Positions 1 to 7,602 are shown, counted from the first letter of the stretch. The stretch: 54,813 nt of DNA from an uncultured Bacteroidaceae bacterium (GCA_905233465.1 CAJOEI010000028.1:1-54813); one strand, 5' to 3'. Notes: a model not told the origin generated them from the sequence alone. Numbers and translations: made by a program.

Positions 1-727
1 CTCTGACGACGGCACGACCAATGAGTTCTATGTATACCGTTCTCTCTACCTCGGCAATCAGAAGTGGACATCCGGCGCAGGCCCAGTGCTGCAAGTCGGA
101 GACGAGGTCATCGTCTATGCCAAGCTCACCAACTACCGCGGCAACACGCCCGAGACAGTGCAGGGTGCGACATACCTATACAGCCTCAACGGACAGACAG
201 AGGCCGGAGAGACACCCGACACCCCCGACACGCAACCTTGTGACGAAGCCAAAACACTGGCAGACTTCACCAACGGCGACTTCGAGACATGGGTCAGCGA
301 CAGCCAGCCCACAGGATGGAAGTCAGCATCCACGGCCAGCAACGCCACCCTCGCCAAGAGCACTGACGCTCACGGAGGCAGCTTCGCCGTATGCGTGAAA
401 GGCGCATCGCAGAACAAGCGTCTCGCATACGAGGAGATGGAGCTCGAGGCCGGCACATACAACTGCTCCTTCTGGACCAAGGCCGCCACGGGTGCTGCCG
501 CCAGCCTCTGCCCAGGATATGCTGTGCCAGGTTCAAGCATCGTCTACAACTATGACAAGGCCGACGATGGCAAGAACAAGTATGTCAACGACATCGGTGC
601 CACATGGCAGCAGGTGACATACTCATTCACCCTCACCGAGAAGACCGTCGTATGTCTCGTCATCATGAACTCCAAGACAACAGGCACAGACCTCCTCATT
701 GACGACTTCACCATCACCAAGAACTAA
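1..727 (+). CDS. C-terminal part of a secreted OB-fold / carbohydrate-binding-like protein (5' end outside window)
   Basis: The reading frame is open from base 2 and ends in TAA at 725-727, so only the last ~241 residues are visible. The first part (about residues 1-65 of the fragment) carries the module VGDEVIVYAKLTNY...YLYSLNGQT. The same module occurs twice in the large leftward protein at 11172-15704 (VGDEVVVLGQIQHY, LYSLNGQT) and looks like an OB-fold domain. A short Pro/Asp/Thr linker (ETPDTPDTQ) follows. The rest begins NGDFETWVSDSQPTGW and ends LLIDDFTITKN, which is typical of a jelly-roll carbohydrate-binding-like or choice-of-anchor domain. No sorting tail follows. Export is inferred from the paralogue, because the N-terminus is missing. 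The catalytic domain, if there is one, is upstream and unknown. Confidence 0.7.
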   Translation, partial: SDDGTTNEFYVYRSLYLGNQKWTSGAGPVLQVGDEVIVYAKLTNYRGNTPETVQGATYLYSLNGQTEAGETPDTPDTQPCDEAKTLADFTNGDFETWVSDSQPTGWKSASTASNATLAKSTDAHGGSFAVCVKGASQNKRLAYEEMELEAGTYNCSFWTKAATGAAASLCPGYAVPGSSIVYNYDKADDGKNKYVNDIGATWQQVTYSFTLTEKTVVCLVIMNSKTTGTDLLIDDFTITKN

Positions 728-741
728 AACAGAGAAGAACA

Positions 742-764
742 GCTGCTGTGATACAGCAGCATAC
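742..764 (+). repeat. REP-like hairpin, copy 1 (upstream of RAYT)
   Basis: A perfect 8-bp stem GCTGCTGT / ACAGCAGC surrounds the loop GAT and is followed by ATAC. Two further copies inside the adjacent transposase gene keep the same core (GCTGT-GAT-ACAGC then ATAC), and their outer stem pairs differ in a compensatory way. This is the behaviour of REP elements mobilised by RAYT proteins. The copy lies in the 69-bp gap between the preceding gene and the transposase start. Confidence 0.8.
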
Positions 765-796
765 CGAACAGTTATTTTCCTTATTTCACTTGTTCA

Positions 797-1963
797 ATGG
801 ATAGCCAGACTTTCGAGAACAATAAGAAATATGCCGGTGAAAAGAAGCCGTCAATGAAGCGGCGCGCCGTGGATCATGACTACCATGAACGGCGCATCTA
901 CATGATCACTATGGCGGTGGAGGGACGCAGGCCGCTTTTGGGGCGGTTGGAAGGTGATGTTAATGCCCCTCGCGGCACAGCGGAGGCTCCCCATATCGTT
1001 CCTACAGCACTCGGCGAAGCCGTTGCTGAGGCTTGGCACGCCATCCCCCGCTTCCATCCTGAAATAAGCACTATGGCTTTCCAGCTTATGCCTGACCATA
1101 TCCACGGGATTCTCTTTGTGAAGCGTCATATGGAAGCGGGACTGGGAAAGGCTATTCTCGGATTCAAGCAGGGCTGCAACAAGGCTTACCGGCTGCTGCT
1201 GCCTGAGTTGGCAGAGAGGAAGGCTGCAGAGAGGGAAACGGAGGTCGCTGTGATACAGCGACATACAAAACCCACGGCCGAGAAATGGCCAAGCACGCAC
1301 AAAGAGCTTCCCGGCACAACCGAGAAAGGGCCAAGCACAGCCAAAGTGGTAACCTCTGTTGGGTATGCCGCTGTATCACAGCGGCCAACAACCCCCGAAA
1401 ACAAACACGGCCTCCTCTTTGAGCACAGCTATCATGACCGCATCCTCCTTCGTGCCGGACAGCTCGACACCATGCGGGCATACCTCGCTGACAATCCCTA
1501 TCGCCTCGCCATGAAGCGGACCCACCCAGAGTTGCTGAGAGTGCATACTGACATTGACATCTGCGGGCGGAAGTGCTCCGCCGTAGGCAATCTCAACCTT
1601 CTGCACGCTCCCCGACGCATTCAGGTACGCATCTCGCGAAGCATAGACCCAATGCTGCTAACTCAGGAACAGCAGAGGCTCCTCGCCGCCGCACATGAGG
1701 GTGCAGTCCTCGTTTCACCTGCTATCTCCCCTGGTGAGAAAGCTGTAATGCGAGCCGCCTTCGATGCAAAACTACCACTCATCGTACTGCTTGACAACGG
1801 CATCAGCCCAATGGACAAACCCAGCGGACAAAGATTTCAGGCCACCGCAGCAGGACAAATGCTGTTGATATCACCTTTTCCACATCAAAACGAGCATAAA
1901 CTAATTTCCCGCAATGAGTGCAACGTGCTGAATGCCTTAGCGTGGGACATAGCCCGTTCATAA
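797..1963 (+). CDS. IS200-like / REP-associated tyrosine transposase (RAYT) with C-terminal extension
   Basis: A predicted single-strand DNA transposase of the Y1 (HUH) superfamily. The N-terminal block around residues 22-45 (KRRAVDHDYHERRIYMIT) matches the RAYT start. The HUH motif is MPDHIHGILF, with His101 and His103. The block EHSYHDRILLRAGQLD (from residue 209), followed by YLADNPYRLA, matches the usual tyrosine region; Tyr212 is the probable nucleophile. The spacer between the two motifs is about 50 residues longer than expected and contains two inverted REP hairpins, at codons ~150-157 and ~189-196. Residues ~283-388 form an extra domain (AVLVSPAISPGEKAVM, GQMLLISPFPH) resembling a DprA/LOG-like Rossmann fold. 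The gene appears intact. There is no second ORF and no terminal repeat of a full IS, as expected for a domesticated RAYT rather than a free IS. Confidence 0.85.
   Translation: MDSQTFENNKKYAGEKKPSMKRRAVDHDYHERRIYMITMAVEGRRPLLGRLEGDVNAPRGTAEAPHIVPTALGEAVAEAWHAIPRFHPEISTMAFQLMPDHIHGILFVKRHMEAGLGKAILGFKQGCNKAYRLLLPELAERKAAERETEVAVIQRHTKPTAEKWPSTHKELPGTTEKGPSTAKVVTSVGYAAVSQRPTTPENKHGLLFEHSYHDRILLRAGQLDTMRAYLADNPYRLAMKRTHPELLRVHTDIDICGRKCSAVGNLNLLHAPRRIQVRISRSIDPMLLTQEQQRLLAAAHEGAVLVSPAISPGEKAVMRAAFDAKLPLIVLLDNGISPMDKPSGQRFQATAAGQMLLISPFPHQNEHKLISRNECNVLNALAWDIARS
1244..1266 (+). repeat. REP-like hairpin, copy 2 (inside the RAYT coding sequence, direct orientation)
   Basis: A perfect 8-bp stem GTCGCTGT / ACAGCGAC surrounds loop GAT and is followed by ATAC. 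It is translated in frame as VAVIQRHT (residues 150-157). Relative to copy 1, both sides of the stem changed together, so pairing is preserved. Confidence 0.8.
1363..1385 (-). repeat. REP-like hairpin, copy 3 (inside the RAYT coding sequence, inverted orientation)
   Basis: Read on the minus strand it is GCCGCTGT-GAT-ACAGCGGC followed by ATAC, a perfect 8-bp stem with the same loop and tail as the other copies. It faces copy 2 across ~96 bp, giving the inverted-pair layout of a BIME. It is translated in frame as roughly YAAVSQR. The DNA between the two copies holds a near-duplicate segment (EKWPSTHK and EKGPSTAK). Confidence 0.8.
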
Positions 1964-1974
1964 CAGCTACACTA

Positions 1975-2886
1975 ATGACACACAGGTTACTTTACCGAGC
2001 ACTGTTTTTCGCCATAGTCGCCACACCTCTTCTGTGGAGCTGCGGCGATGAAGACGACGAGTTGCTCACACCACAACACGGCACACAGGTTGATGTCACC
2101 GACCCGACCAACACCAATGCCAACCCCACCAGCAGCGACCCCGTGGCGGCACGCTTAGAGATACCCAAGCTCAAGGGTGGAGTGGCAAACATGTTCCTTG
2201 TCAAACGCATCTCCAACGGCGACATCAACTACTGCATCGAATGGGATATCACCAAGAAAGCCCAGCGATGGAGCGCCTTCAGATGGGACAACGACAACAG
2301 CGGAGGCTATGTCAAGAGAGAGGATAACTTCCTCGAAGACACGGACATACCGGCAGCCTACCGCACCACGTCTGCCAGCTACAGTGGCACGGGCTACACA
2401 CGCGGACATATCTGTGCCTCAGCAGACAGATGGTATAACCTCGAGGCCAATCGCCAGACATTCCTATATAGCAACATGCAGCCGCAGCTCTATGACTTCA
2501 ACGGCGGCATCTGGGCTACATTGGAGAACAAAGTGCGCACATGGAACAAATCCACCTTCCGCGACACGCTCTATGTCTGCAAGGGTGGCACCATCGACCA
2601 TAGCTCGGACATCATACAGACTACACACACAGGCTTGATTGTGCCGCGCTACTTCTTCATGGCTATACTCTGCAAGCGCACAGGCCTGGGCAATGGCGGA
2701 TACAAGGGTATCGCCTTCTGGATGGAGCACCGCGATGACTACACCAGCGACTTCCTCCAGCCCTACGCAATAAGCATAGACCGCCTCGAGGAACTCACCG
2801 ATATCGATTTCTTCTGCAACCTGCCCGATGCCATCGAGAATGCCGTAGAAGCCAACCTCGACCTATCCCTGTGGGGCCTGCAATGA
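1975..2886 (+). CDS. DNA/RNA non-specific endonuclease, lipoprotein (NUC1 family)
   Basis: A predicted exported, lipid-anchored nuclease that cuts DNA and RNA. The start at 1975 gives a signal peptide ending in the lipobox LLWSCGD; an upstream in-frame ATG at 1918 would lie inside the transposase gene. After an acidic, Pro/Thr-rich linker (about residues 20-60), the nuclease domain carries the family motif as TRGHICASADR, with the catalytic His in RGH, and then the Asn-bearing segment FLYSNMQPQL. ENKVRTW follows, as in other members. Length (303 aa) is normal. It starts 11 bases after the transposase stop. Surface localisation is inferred from the lipobox. Confidence 0.88.
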   Translation: MTHRLLYRALFFAIVATPLLWSCGDEDDELLTPQHGTQVDVTDPTNTNANPTSSDPVAARLEIPKLKGGVANMFLVKRISNGDINYCIEWDITKKAQRWSAFRWDNDNSGGYVKREDNFLEDTDIPAAYRTTSASYSGTGYTRGHICASADRWYNLEANRQTFLYSNMQPQLYDFNGGIWATLENKVRTWNKSTFRDTLYVCKGGTIDHSSDIIQTTHTGLIVPRYFFMAILCKRTGLGNGGYKGIAFWMEHRDDYTSDFLQPYAISIDRLEELTDIDFFCNLPDAIENAVEANLDLSLWGLQ

Positions 2887-2934
2887 AAGAACTCACCGCC
2901 TTCAAGCCAATAGAGCACACCTTTGGTATACGTT

Positions 2935-2958
2935 ATTCGTATAATTCGTATAATTCGT
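2935..2958 (+). repeat. short tandem repeat (about ATTCGTATAA units)
   Basis: TTCGTATAA is repeated, with a further partial TTCG copy, in the AT-rich gap between the nuclease and rpmE2. It has the look of simple-sequence filler. No function can be assigned. Confidence 0.5.
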
Positions 2959-3003
2959 TGAGCATTATTTATCAGGTTTTCGCGTTTTTCATGACAAATT
3001 ATT

Positions 3004-3033
3004 TTGCCATGTCGTAAGAACGTCGTACCTTTG
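3004..3033 (+). promoter_or_regulatory. Bacteroidota-type promoter of rpmE2
   Basis: TTG (3004-3006, within TTTG) is separated by 19 bases from the -7 box TACCTTTG (3026-3033), an excellent match to the Bacteroidota consensus. Predicted transcription starts about 85 bases before the rpmE2 ATG. The leader can form two small hairpins (GCCG/CGGC near 3051-3074 and GCCGG/CCGGC at 3088-3106). Confidence 0.8.
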
Positions 3034-3124
3034 CACCCGCAAAATTAAAAGCCGCCGCACAAGAGGCGCACGGCACAATATTAACCCGCCGGTACACAAG
3101 CCCGGCTCAACCTACACAACAACA

Positions 3125-3376
3125 ATGAAACAAGGTATTCATCCCGACAACTATCGCCCCGTCGTCTTCAAGGACATGAGTAACGGCGATATGTTCCTCT
3201 CGCGCTCCACTGCCAAGACAACCGACACTGTCGAGTTTGAAGGCGAGACCTATCCCGTAGTGAAGCTCGAAATCTCCAGCAGCAGTCACCCCTTCTACAC
3301 CGGCAAGAGCAAGCTCGTCGACACCGCAGGACGCGTCGACAAGTTCATGAGCCGCTATGCCAAGACCCGCAAATAA
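3125..3376 (+). CDS. rpmE2: 50S ribosomal protein L31 type B
   Basis: An 83-residue structural protein of the large ribosomal subunit. The start [18 protein letters not shown] and the end [10 protein letters not shown] are diagnostic of type B L31, the paralogue lacking the zinc-binding cysteines; indeed the protein contains no Cys. Type B L31 replaces the zinc form when zinc is scarce in some bacteria, but in Bacteroidota it is commonly the main copy. It is monocistronic, with its own promoter and a strong terminator directly downstream. Confidence 0.97.
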   Translation: MKQGIHPDNYRPVVFKDMSNGDMFLSRSTAKTTDTVEFEGETYPVVKLEISSSSHPFYTGKSKLVDTAGRVDKFMSRYAKTRK

Positions 3377-3402
3377 TAGACAATATCACATATTGGCAAG
3401 AG

Positions 3403-3434
3403 GGTGCGTTGAGAATCATCTCAACGCACCTTTT
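3403..3434 (+). terminator. intrinsic terminator of rpmE2
   Basis: A perfect 12-bp stem (GGTGCGTTGAGA / TCTCAACGCACC) with a 4-base loop is followed by TTTT. The stop codon of the opposing DUF3256 gene sits in the loop, so the right half of the hairpin is also coding for that gene. Confidence 0.9.
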
Positions 3435-4117
3435 GCATATACGGTCACATCACGAAGGTGTTGCCTGTCGGTCCGCTCAAGCGCCACGGGCTGCGGCACC
3501 AGCGTGATGCTGTTGTCATCGGCCGACAGTCGCATCCGCACAGGACACAGATAGCGAAGCATGGCCACCACACGAGCGACATCGTTACCTGAACTGATAA
3601 CAAAGTCCTCAACGGGAGGCATAGTGAACAGCTGCTCGCGCTGCAGCGGCTGCCATTCAGGAGTATAGAAATTGATATTACTGTCCTCCACACGCAAAGA
3701 ATCGTGGCCTGCCACCGCCGTGCGCACCACGCACAACACGGTGTCACCAACCTGCGCAGCCACGGCGCTGTCGGCCACAGCCATCAAGCGAAGTTCCATG
3801 AACGCTGCAGCACTGGTGCGGAAACGCGCATAGTCAGCTGTCAGCGCCTCAAGGCAGACATACTCATCCACAACGTTGCGCACACGGGCTTCCATGCCCG
3901 CCTCGCTGAAATCCACGCAATCCAGACGGTTGTTGCGTGTCACCAGCATCGCCATGCTGTCGGGCATCGCGATGAAGACATCACGCATCCTGACTTGTGC
4001 TGTGGCCGGAGCCGCTGAAACAAGGAAATAATAAATAATAAATGATAAATAATAAATAATATGTGAAATGGACGACGTCTTGCAATCAAAGACTATATTT
4101 CTGTATAATTTATTCAT
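3416..4117 (-). CDS. DUF3256 family protein, predicted periplasmic
   Basis: About 233 residues. The conserved start of the mature part, VRMRDVFIAMPDSM...LVTRNNRLDCVDF, matches the Bacteroidales family DUF3256, whose function is unknown. The start is set at the ATG 4117; the longer frame would begin with TTG. The N-terminus is a signal peptide (hydrophobic core ~20-37, then SAAPATAQ), encoded by an AT-rich simple repeat. The C-terminus (SITLVPQPVALERTD) is family-like. The stop lies in the loop of the rpmE2 terminator. It is probably co-transcribed with the upstream transporter and truA (47-base gap). Confidence 0.75.
   Translation of the reverse strand: MNKLYRNIVFDCKTSSISHIIYYLSFIIYYFLVSAAPATAQVRMRDVFIAMPDSMAMLVTRNNRLDCVDFSEAGMEARVRNVVDEYVCLEALTADYARFRTSAAAFMELRLMAVADSAVAAQVGDTVLCVVRTAVAGHDSLRVEDSNINFYTPEWQPLQREQLFTMPPVEDFVISSGNDVARVVAMLRYLCPVRMRLSADDNSITLVPQPVALERTDRQHLRDVTVYAKGALR
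4026..4062 (-). repeat. AT-rich simple repeat encoding a signal-peptide core
   Basis: Repeats of ATTTATTATTTATT type (minus strand) are translated as HIIYYLSFIIYYF in the DUF3256 protein. Base composition here is nearly all A/T, against GC-rich flanking coding sequence. Confidence 0.6.
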
Positions 4118-4164
4118 AATCAGCAATATTATTATCTATTATTTTTTATTTATTCAACAAATGT

Positions 4165-5124
4165 TCAACTGCTGCCCAACCACAGGAACACCATACTAAG
4201 AAGTACGAGTGCGAGGTCTATGGCCTTGGCCCGCAGGTTCTTCTCGTGGAAGACAATAGCTCCTACTGTGAATGAAACAAGCACACTGCTGCGACGAATC
4301 ATTGATACCACCGAAATCAGAGCCGCGGGAATACTTAAAGCATAGAAATACATGAAGTCGGCAACAGACAGGAAGATTGAGATGAGGGGTATTGCCCAAT
4401 GCCAGTGGAAGGGAGTATGGCCAGAGAGGCGTGATTGCCTGCCCGAAGGAACCTTTTCTACTATACTGTGGCGCAAACGGTTGATAACATACAGCACCAC
4501 CAACATCATCACGAACTGATAGAACGTAAAGTAGCTCTGTACGACCATGCGGTTGAGCCCTACCCCACCCGACTCCGCGGGCGCTAAAAGATATTTGTCA
4601 TAAAGGCCACTGACTGCTCCAAAGACAGCAGCCAACACAGCCATAATGATCCAGAGATTGTGACGGAAGTCGATGCCCTCGCGTTTGCCGCTTCGACTGA
4701 GAAGATAGAAACTCAGGATTGCCAGCAGCACACCTATCCACTGATAAATGTTCAGGCGTTCACCGAAGACAACTATGGCACCAAGCAGCACCATGACAGG
4801 GCGTGTGGCATTGATGGGCCCGACAATGGTAAGCGGCAGGTTCTTGATGGCAATATAGCCGCAAAGCCACGACATGAGTACAATGACGGCCTTCAATACT
4901 ATATATTTATGCACAGCCCACCCGCAAACAGGAACATAGAACATGGACGATTCCTCTATGCGTCCCACCGCCGACAAAACGACAAAAGGCAGGAAAATAA
5001 GCGAGCAGAACAGGGTGTTCAGCGTCAGCACCGGCACTACAGCATTGCCCTTCAAGGCTTGTTTCTTGAAGACATCATAGAAGCCCAACAGGGCTGCAGA
5101 GAGAAAGGCAAGGACTAACCACAT
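4165..5124 (-). CDS. EamA/DMT-family transporter
   Basis: A 319-residue inner-membrane protein of the drug/metabolite transporter superfamily. It shows about ten hydrophobic segments in two repeated halves, for example LAFLSAALLGFYDVFKK at the N-terminus, LPLTIVGPINATRPVMVLLG in the first repeat, and ALISVVSMIRRSSVLVSFTVG with HEKNLRAKA in the second. Both halves resemble EamA domains. The substrate cannot be read from sequence; members export metabolites, amino acids or nucleotide precursors. Its start overlaps the truA stop by 10 bases, suggesting translational coupling. Confidence 0.85.
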   Translation of the reverse strand: MWLVLAFLSAALLGFYDVFKKQALKGNAVVPVLTLNTLFCSLIFLPFVVLSAVGRIEESSMFYVPVCGWAVHKYIVLKAVIVLMSWLCGYIAIKNLPLTIVGPINATRPVMVLLGAIVVFGERLNIYQWIGVLLAILSFYLLSRSGKREGIDFRHNLWIIMAVLAAVFGAVSGLYDKYLLAPAESGGVGLNRMVVQSYFTFYQFVMMLVVLYVINRLRHSIVEKVPSGRQSRLSGHTPFHWHWAIPLISIFLSVADFMYFYALSIPAALISVVSMIRRSSVLVSFTVGAIVFHEKNLRAKAIDLALVLLSMVFLWLGSS

Positions 5125-5999
5125 AACTGCCCCTCTCCTAACCCCTCCCCTGTTAGGGAGGGGGATAAATTACCTTCCAAAAGAGCTTTCCTTTCACCTC
5201 CAGAGTTCCCCTCCCTAACAGGGGAGGGGTCGGGGGAGGGGCTATATTTTACTTCTTGTAGGAACAGCCCCCATGCAGGCACGCTGTCGCCTGCGGCACA
5301 GCGGTTTTTGTCAGCGATGACGCGGCGGAAACCATCAAGTGTGAGTCGGCCGCGGCCAACATCCATGAGCGTTCCCACCACGGCACGCACCATGTTGCGA
5401 AGGAAACGGTCGGCAGTAATCTCGAAGCGCCACTCCGTAGGCGACAGCTGCACCCACTGCGCCCGCGTGACGTGGCAGATATTGGTCTTGGCATCGGAGT
5501 GCAGACGGGCGAAGCTGGTGAAGTCACTGACATCGAGCAGCATTGCCGCAGCGCGGTTCATCAGCTCGAAGTCGGGCACGGCAACAAGGCGCCATGAGCG
5601 ATCGCACAGGAATGGCGACTTGTGCGTGTGGACATAATAGTAGTACGTGCGCGCGGTGGCCGAGAAACGAGCGTGCATATCGTCGGGTACAAGACGGATG
5701 TCGTTGATGGCGATGTCATGCGGCAGGATAGCATTGAGTCGATAGACGAGATACTCCATTGGTGTCTGCTCGGGTCGCGGGCTGCGCGGCAGTTCGTCGG
5801 CCTGGGCATCGAAGTGGGCCACCATCATGGCAGCATGCACACCAGCATCAGTGCGCCCGGCACCAGTGACGCCCACTGGCCGCCGCAACAGCGTGGCCAA
5901 TGCCTGCTCCAGCCGCTCCTGCACACTGGGTGCGTCGGGCTGCACCTGCCAACCGCAATAGGCTGTGCCACAGAAGGAAAGAGTGATGAAGAAACGCAT
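5115..5999 (-). CDS. truA: tRNA pseudouridine(38-40) synthase TruA with repeat-derived C-terminal tail
   Basis: Converts U38-U40 of the tRNA anticodon arm to pseudouridine. The catalytic motif GRTDAGVHA has Asp51. Also present are YRLNAILPHDIAI, the RFSATARTYYYYV block and FLRNMVRAVVGTLMDVG. The true enzyme ends around LFLQEVKYS (residue ~253). The last ~42 residues (PSPDPSPVREG...GEGLGEGQLCG) are Pro/Gly/Glu-rich and are encoded by an inserted inverted-repeat element (5129-5242), so this tail is unlikely to be part of the fold. It starts directly after the endonuclease gene (stop at 6000) and overlaps the DMT transporter start. Confidence 0.95.
   Translation of the reverse strand: MRFFITLSFCGTAYCGWQVQPDAPSVQERLEQALATLLRRPVGVTGAGRTDAGVHAAMMVAHFDAQADELPRSPRPEQTPMEYLVYRLNAILPHDIAINDIRLVPDDMHARFSATARTYYYYVHTHKSPFLCDRSWRLVAVPDFELMNRAAAMLLDVSDFTSFARLHSDAKTNICHVTRAQWVQLSPTEWRFEITADRFLRNMVRAVVGTLMDVGRGRLTLDGFRRVIADKNRCAAGDSVPAWGLFLQEVKYSPSPDPSPVREGNSGGERKALLEGNLSPSLTGEGLGEGQLCG
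5129..5242. repeat. MITE-like element with 37-bp terminal inverted repeats at the 3' end of truA
   Basis: The left arm 5129-5165 and right arm 5206-5242 are imperfect inverted repeats: the left begins GCCCCTCTCCTAACCCCTC and the reverse complement of the right begins GCCCCTCCCCCGACCCCTC. They share a long run including CCCTGTTAGGGAGGGG and are separated by a ~40-bp core. Each arm is itself a small palindrome. The element is read through by truA in frame, which explains the enzyme's extra tail. Confidence 0.85.
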
Positions 6000-7529
6000 C
6001 TATCTGATAAAGCGTTTGAAAGTGATGCCGTTGCGACGAACGATGTACAGGCCGCGTCGGGTGGGTATATCCGTACCAAGGTAGTTGCCATTGATATCGA
6101 ATACAGCATCAGCATCAGGCATGGGCGAAAGGTAGTTGTCATCAATGCCTGTGGGTACGGGCTTGGCCTTGACGGTGAGGTTCTTCACCTCCCAAGCCCA
6201 ACAGTGGTCAGAATCGGCAGTGTAGCGGAAGGCTATGTTGACGTACTGGTGGGCATAGTCGTCGAGCGGCACATTCACTGTTATGAACTTTGTGAACTTA
6301 CTGGTCTCTGTGATGAGCTCCGTGGGCCACTCCACATCGAGCAAATGCCATGTGGCGTCCGACGGACGTTGGGCATAGTCCGCCGATATCAGCACCTCGA
6401 AATGTGTCGATGGGTCGGCACCATTGTTGTAGCCAACGGCGTGGCTGAACTGCAACGTGGCACCGCTGTGGCCATGCAGGTTCAGACGTGGCGAGATAAG
6501 CCACTCATCGCCCGTCTTGCCGCTGGAGAAGGCGTTACCAACCATGCCATAGCGCGAATCCTGTTTCCACACCGCCGACTGTGTGCCGTCGGCCTGCACG
6601 GTGGTGAAGTCGCCCACTGAAGAGACGAAGTTCTGGTAGATGATGATTGTGCTGTCGCTTGGCGTGGGATCCGGTCCTGGAGGAATGACCTGGCCGTGCT
6701 CGTCGGTGAGTAGGAAAGGTTCATCCTGCTTCGTTCCCCAGATGTATTCGCTCAAGTCTGGAAAGTCAATGAACGGGTTACGATTGCCCTGAATGGCATA
6801 GACAGCATCGTTGCGCGTGCGTTCAATCTGGTCAACGGGGTCCTGACGCGACCACTCTAACAGCAACTCATAGACCCACGGCTGCAACGTGGGGTAGTCG
6901 TTGTTCATCATTGAGAACAAAGCCTGATTACCCTGCCAGGTGAGGTTGCTGTAGCATGTGGCCATATAGAATATGACACGCGCGAAATCGCCCTTCCACT
7001 TGTCATCAGGCTCCCACAACGAAATAGTCTGACCATCAGGACCTGGCCCCGTGCCAACCTTGGTGCAGCCATTGTCATTCTTCACCGTCACAACTCGGCC
7101 GATTCCATAGTTGCTCTTAGACGAATTGATCTTGGCCTCGCAAGGCATCAGGTGGTGGATGTCCTTATAAGCCTGATTCTCTGAACCTCCCCACCACGAC
7201 TTGGGGAACGAATGCTCTATATTCATACCTCCCACGGCCTTGTATGGAGACTCGGCATCGAAGTAGCGGTGGTCATTGCTGTAGCGGTCACGCACCTCGT
7301 TATCGGCCATGCGGTCGGTCTGGTAGAAGCCAAACCACGTCTTGTCCTGACCACTACCATAGTCCAGCACATCGGCCGTGCCGATGATGTCGAAGAGTGC
7401 CGCTTTCAGCTCCGCCTGCTGCTTGCCGTTGGCACCGGCATAGTAGGCGGCAAGTGTGGCATCGTCGACAGCAATGACAGCCATCGGCAAGGCAAGTAAG
7501 AGGATGAAGAATACAGATAATCGTGACAT
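6000..7529 (-). CDS. secreted endonuclease I family protein with choice-of-anchor domain and sorting-like tail
   Basis: A predicted extracellular DNase of ~509 aa. The start is placed at ATG 7529 (MSRLSVFFILLLALP), since the longer frame begins inside a terminator. A signal peptide is followed by DDATLAAYYAGANGK and then the catalytic ββα-metal motif NIEHSFPKSWWG, DIHHLMPCEAKINSSKSNYGI, of the EndA/endonuclease I family. WEPDDKWKGDFARVIFYMATCY is the conserved helix. Residues ~300-460 (WLISPRLNLHGHSG, FEVLISADY) look like a choice-of-anchor J domain. The C-terminus VFDINGNYLGTDIPTRRGLY resembles a short type IX sorting tail. It is a paralogue of the gene at 9528-11018. Confidence 0.88.
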   Translation of the reverse strand: MSRLSVFFILLLALPMAVIAVDDATLAAYYAGANGKQQAELKAALFDIIGTADVLDYGSGQDKTWFGFYQTDRMADNEVRDRYSNDHRYFDAESPYKAVGGMNIEHSFPKSWWGGSENQAYKDIHHLMPCEAKINSSKSNYGIGRVVTVKNDNGCTKVGTGPGPDGQTISLWEPDDKWKGDFARVIFYMATCYSNLTWQGNQALFSMMNNDYPTLQPWVYELLLEWSRQDPVDQIERTRNDAVYAIQGNRNPFIDFPDLSEYIWGTKQDEPFLLTDEHGQVIPPGPDPTPSDSTIIIYQNFVSSVGDFTTVQADGTQSAVWKQDSRYGMVGNAFSSGKTGDEWLISPRLNLHGHSGATLQFSHAVGYNNGADPSTHFEVLISADYAQRPSDATWHLLDVEWPTELITETSKFTKFITVNVPLDDYAHQYVNIAFRYTADSDHCWAWEVKNLTVKAKPVPTGIDDNYLSPMPDADAVFDINGNYLGTDIPTRRGLYIVRRNGITFKRFIR

Positions 7530-7546
7530 AGAATGCTTACGTAAAC

Positions 7547-7580
7547 GAAAATCGGACAACTACCGATGAGCAGCTGTCCG
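7547..7580 (-). terminator. intrinsic terminator downstream of tRNA-Val
   Basis: On the minus strand a 9-bp stem CGGACAGCT / AGTTGTCCG (one G-U pair) encloses a ~10-base loop and is followed by ATTTTC. It separates the tRNA from the endonuclease gene, and the first ATG of the longer endonuclease frame lies inside it. Confidence 0.7.
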
Positions 7581-7602
7581 TCGTGATGTTTTGTGTGTGA
7601 TG

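Noticed and set aside
5622..6620. 332-codon open frame on the plus strand opposite truA and the endonuclease
   Set aside because: It is antisense to two well-supported genes and its translation has no recognisable domain; it is a shadow of GC-rich coding DNA.
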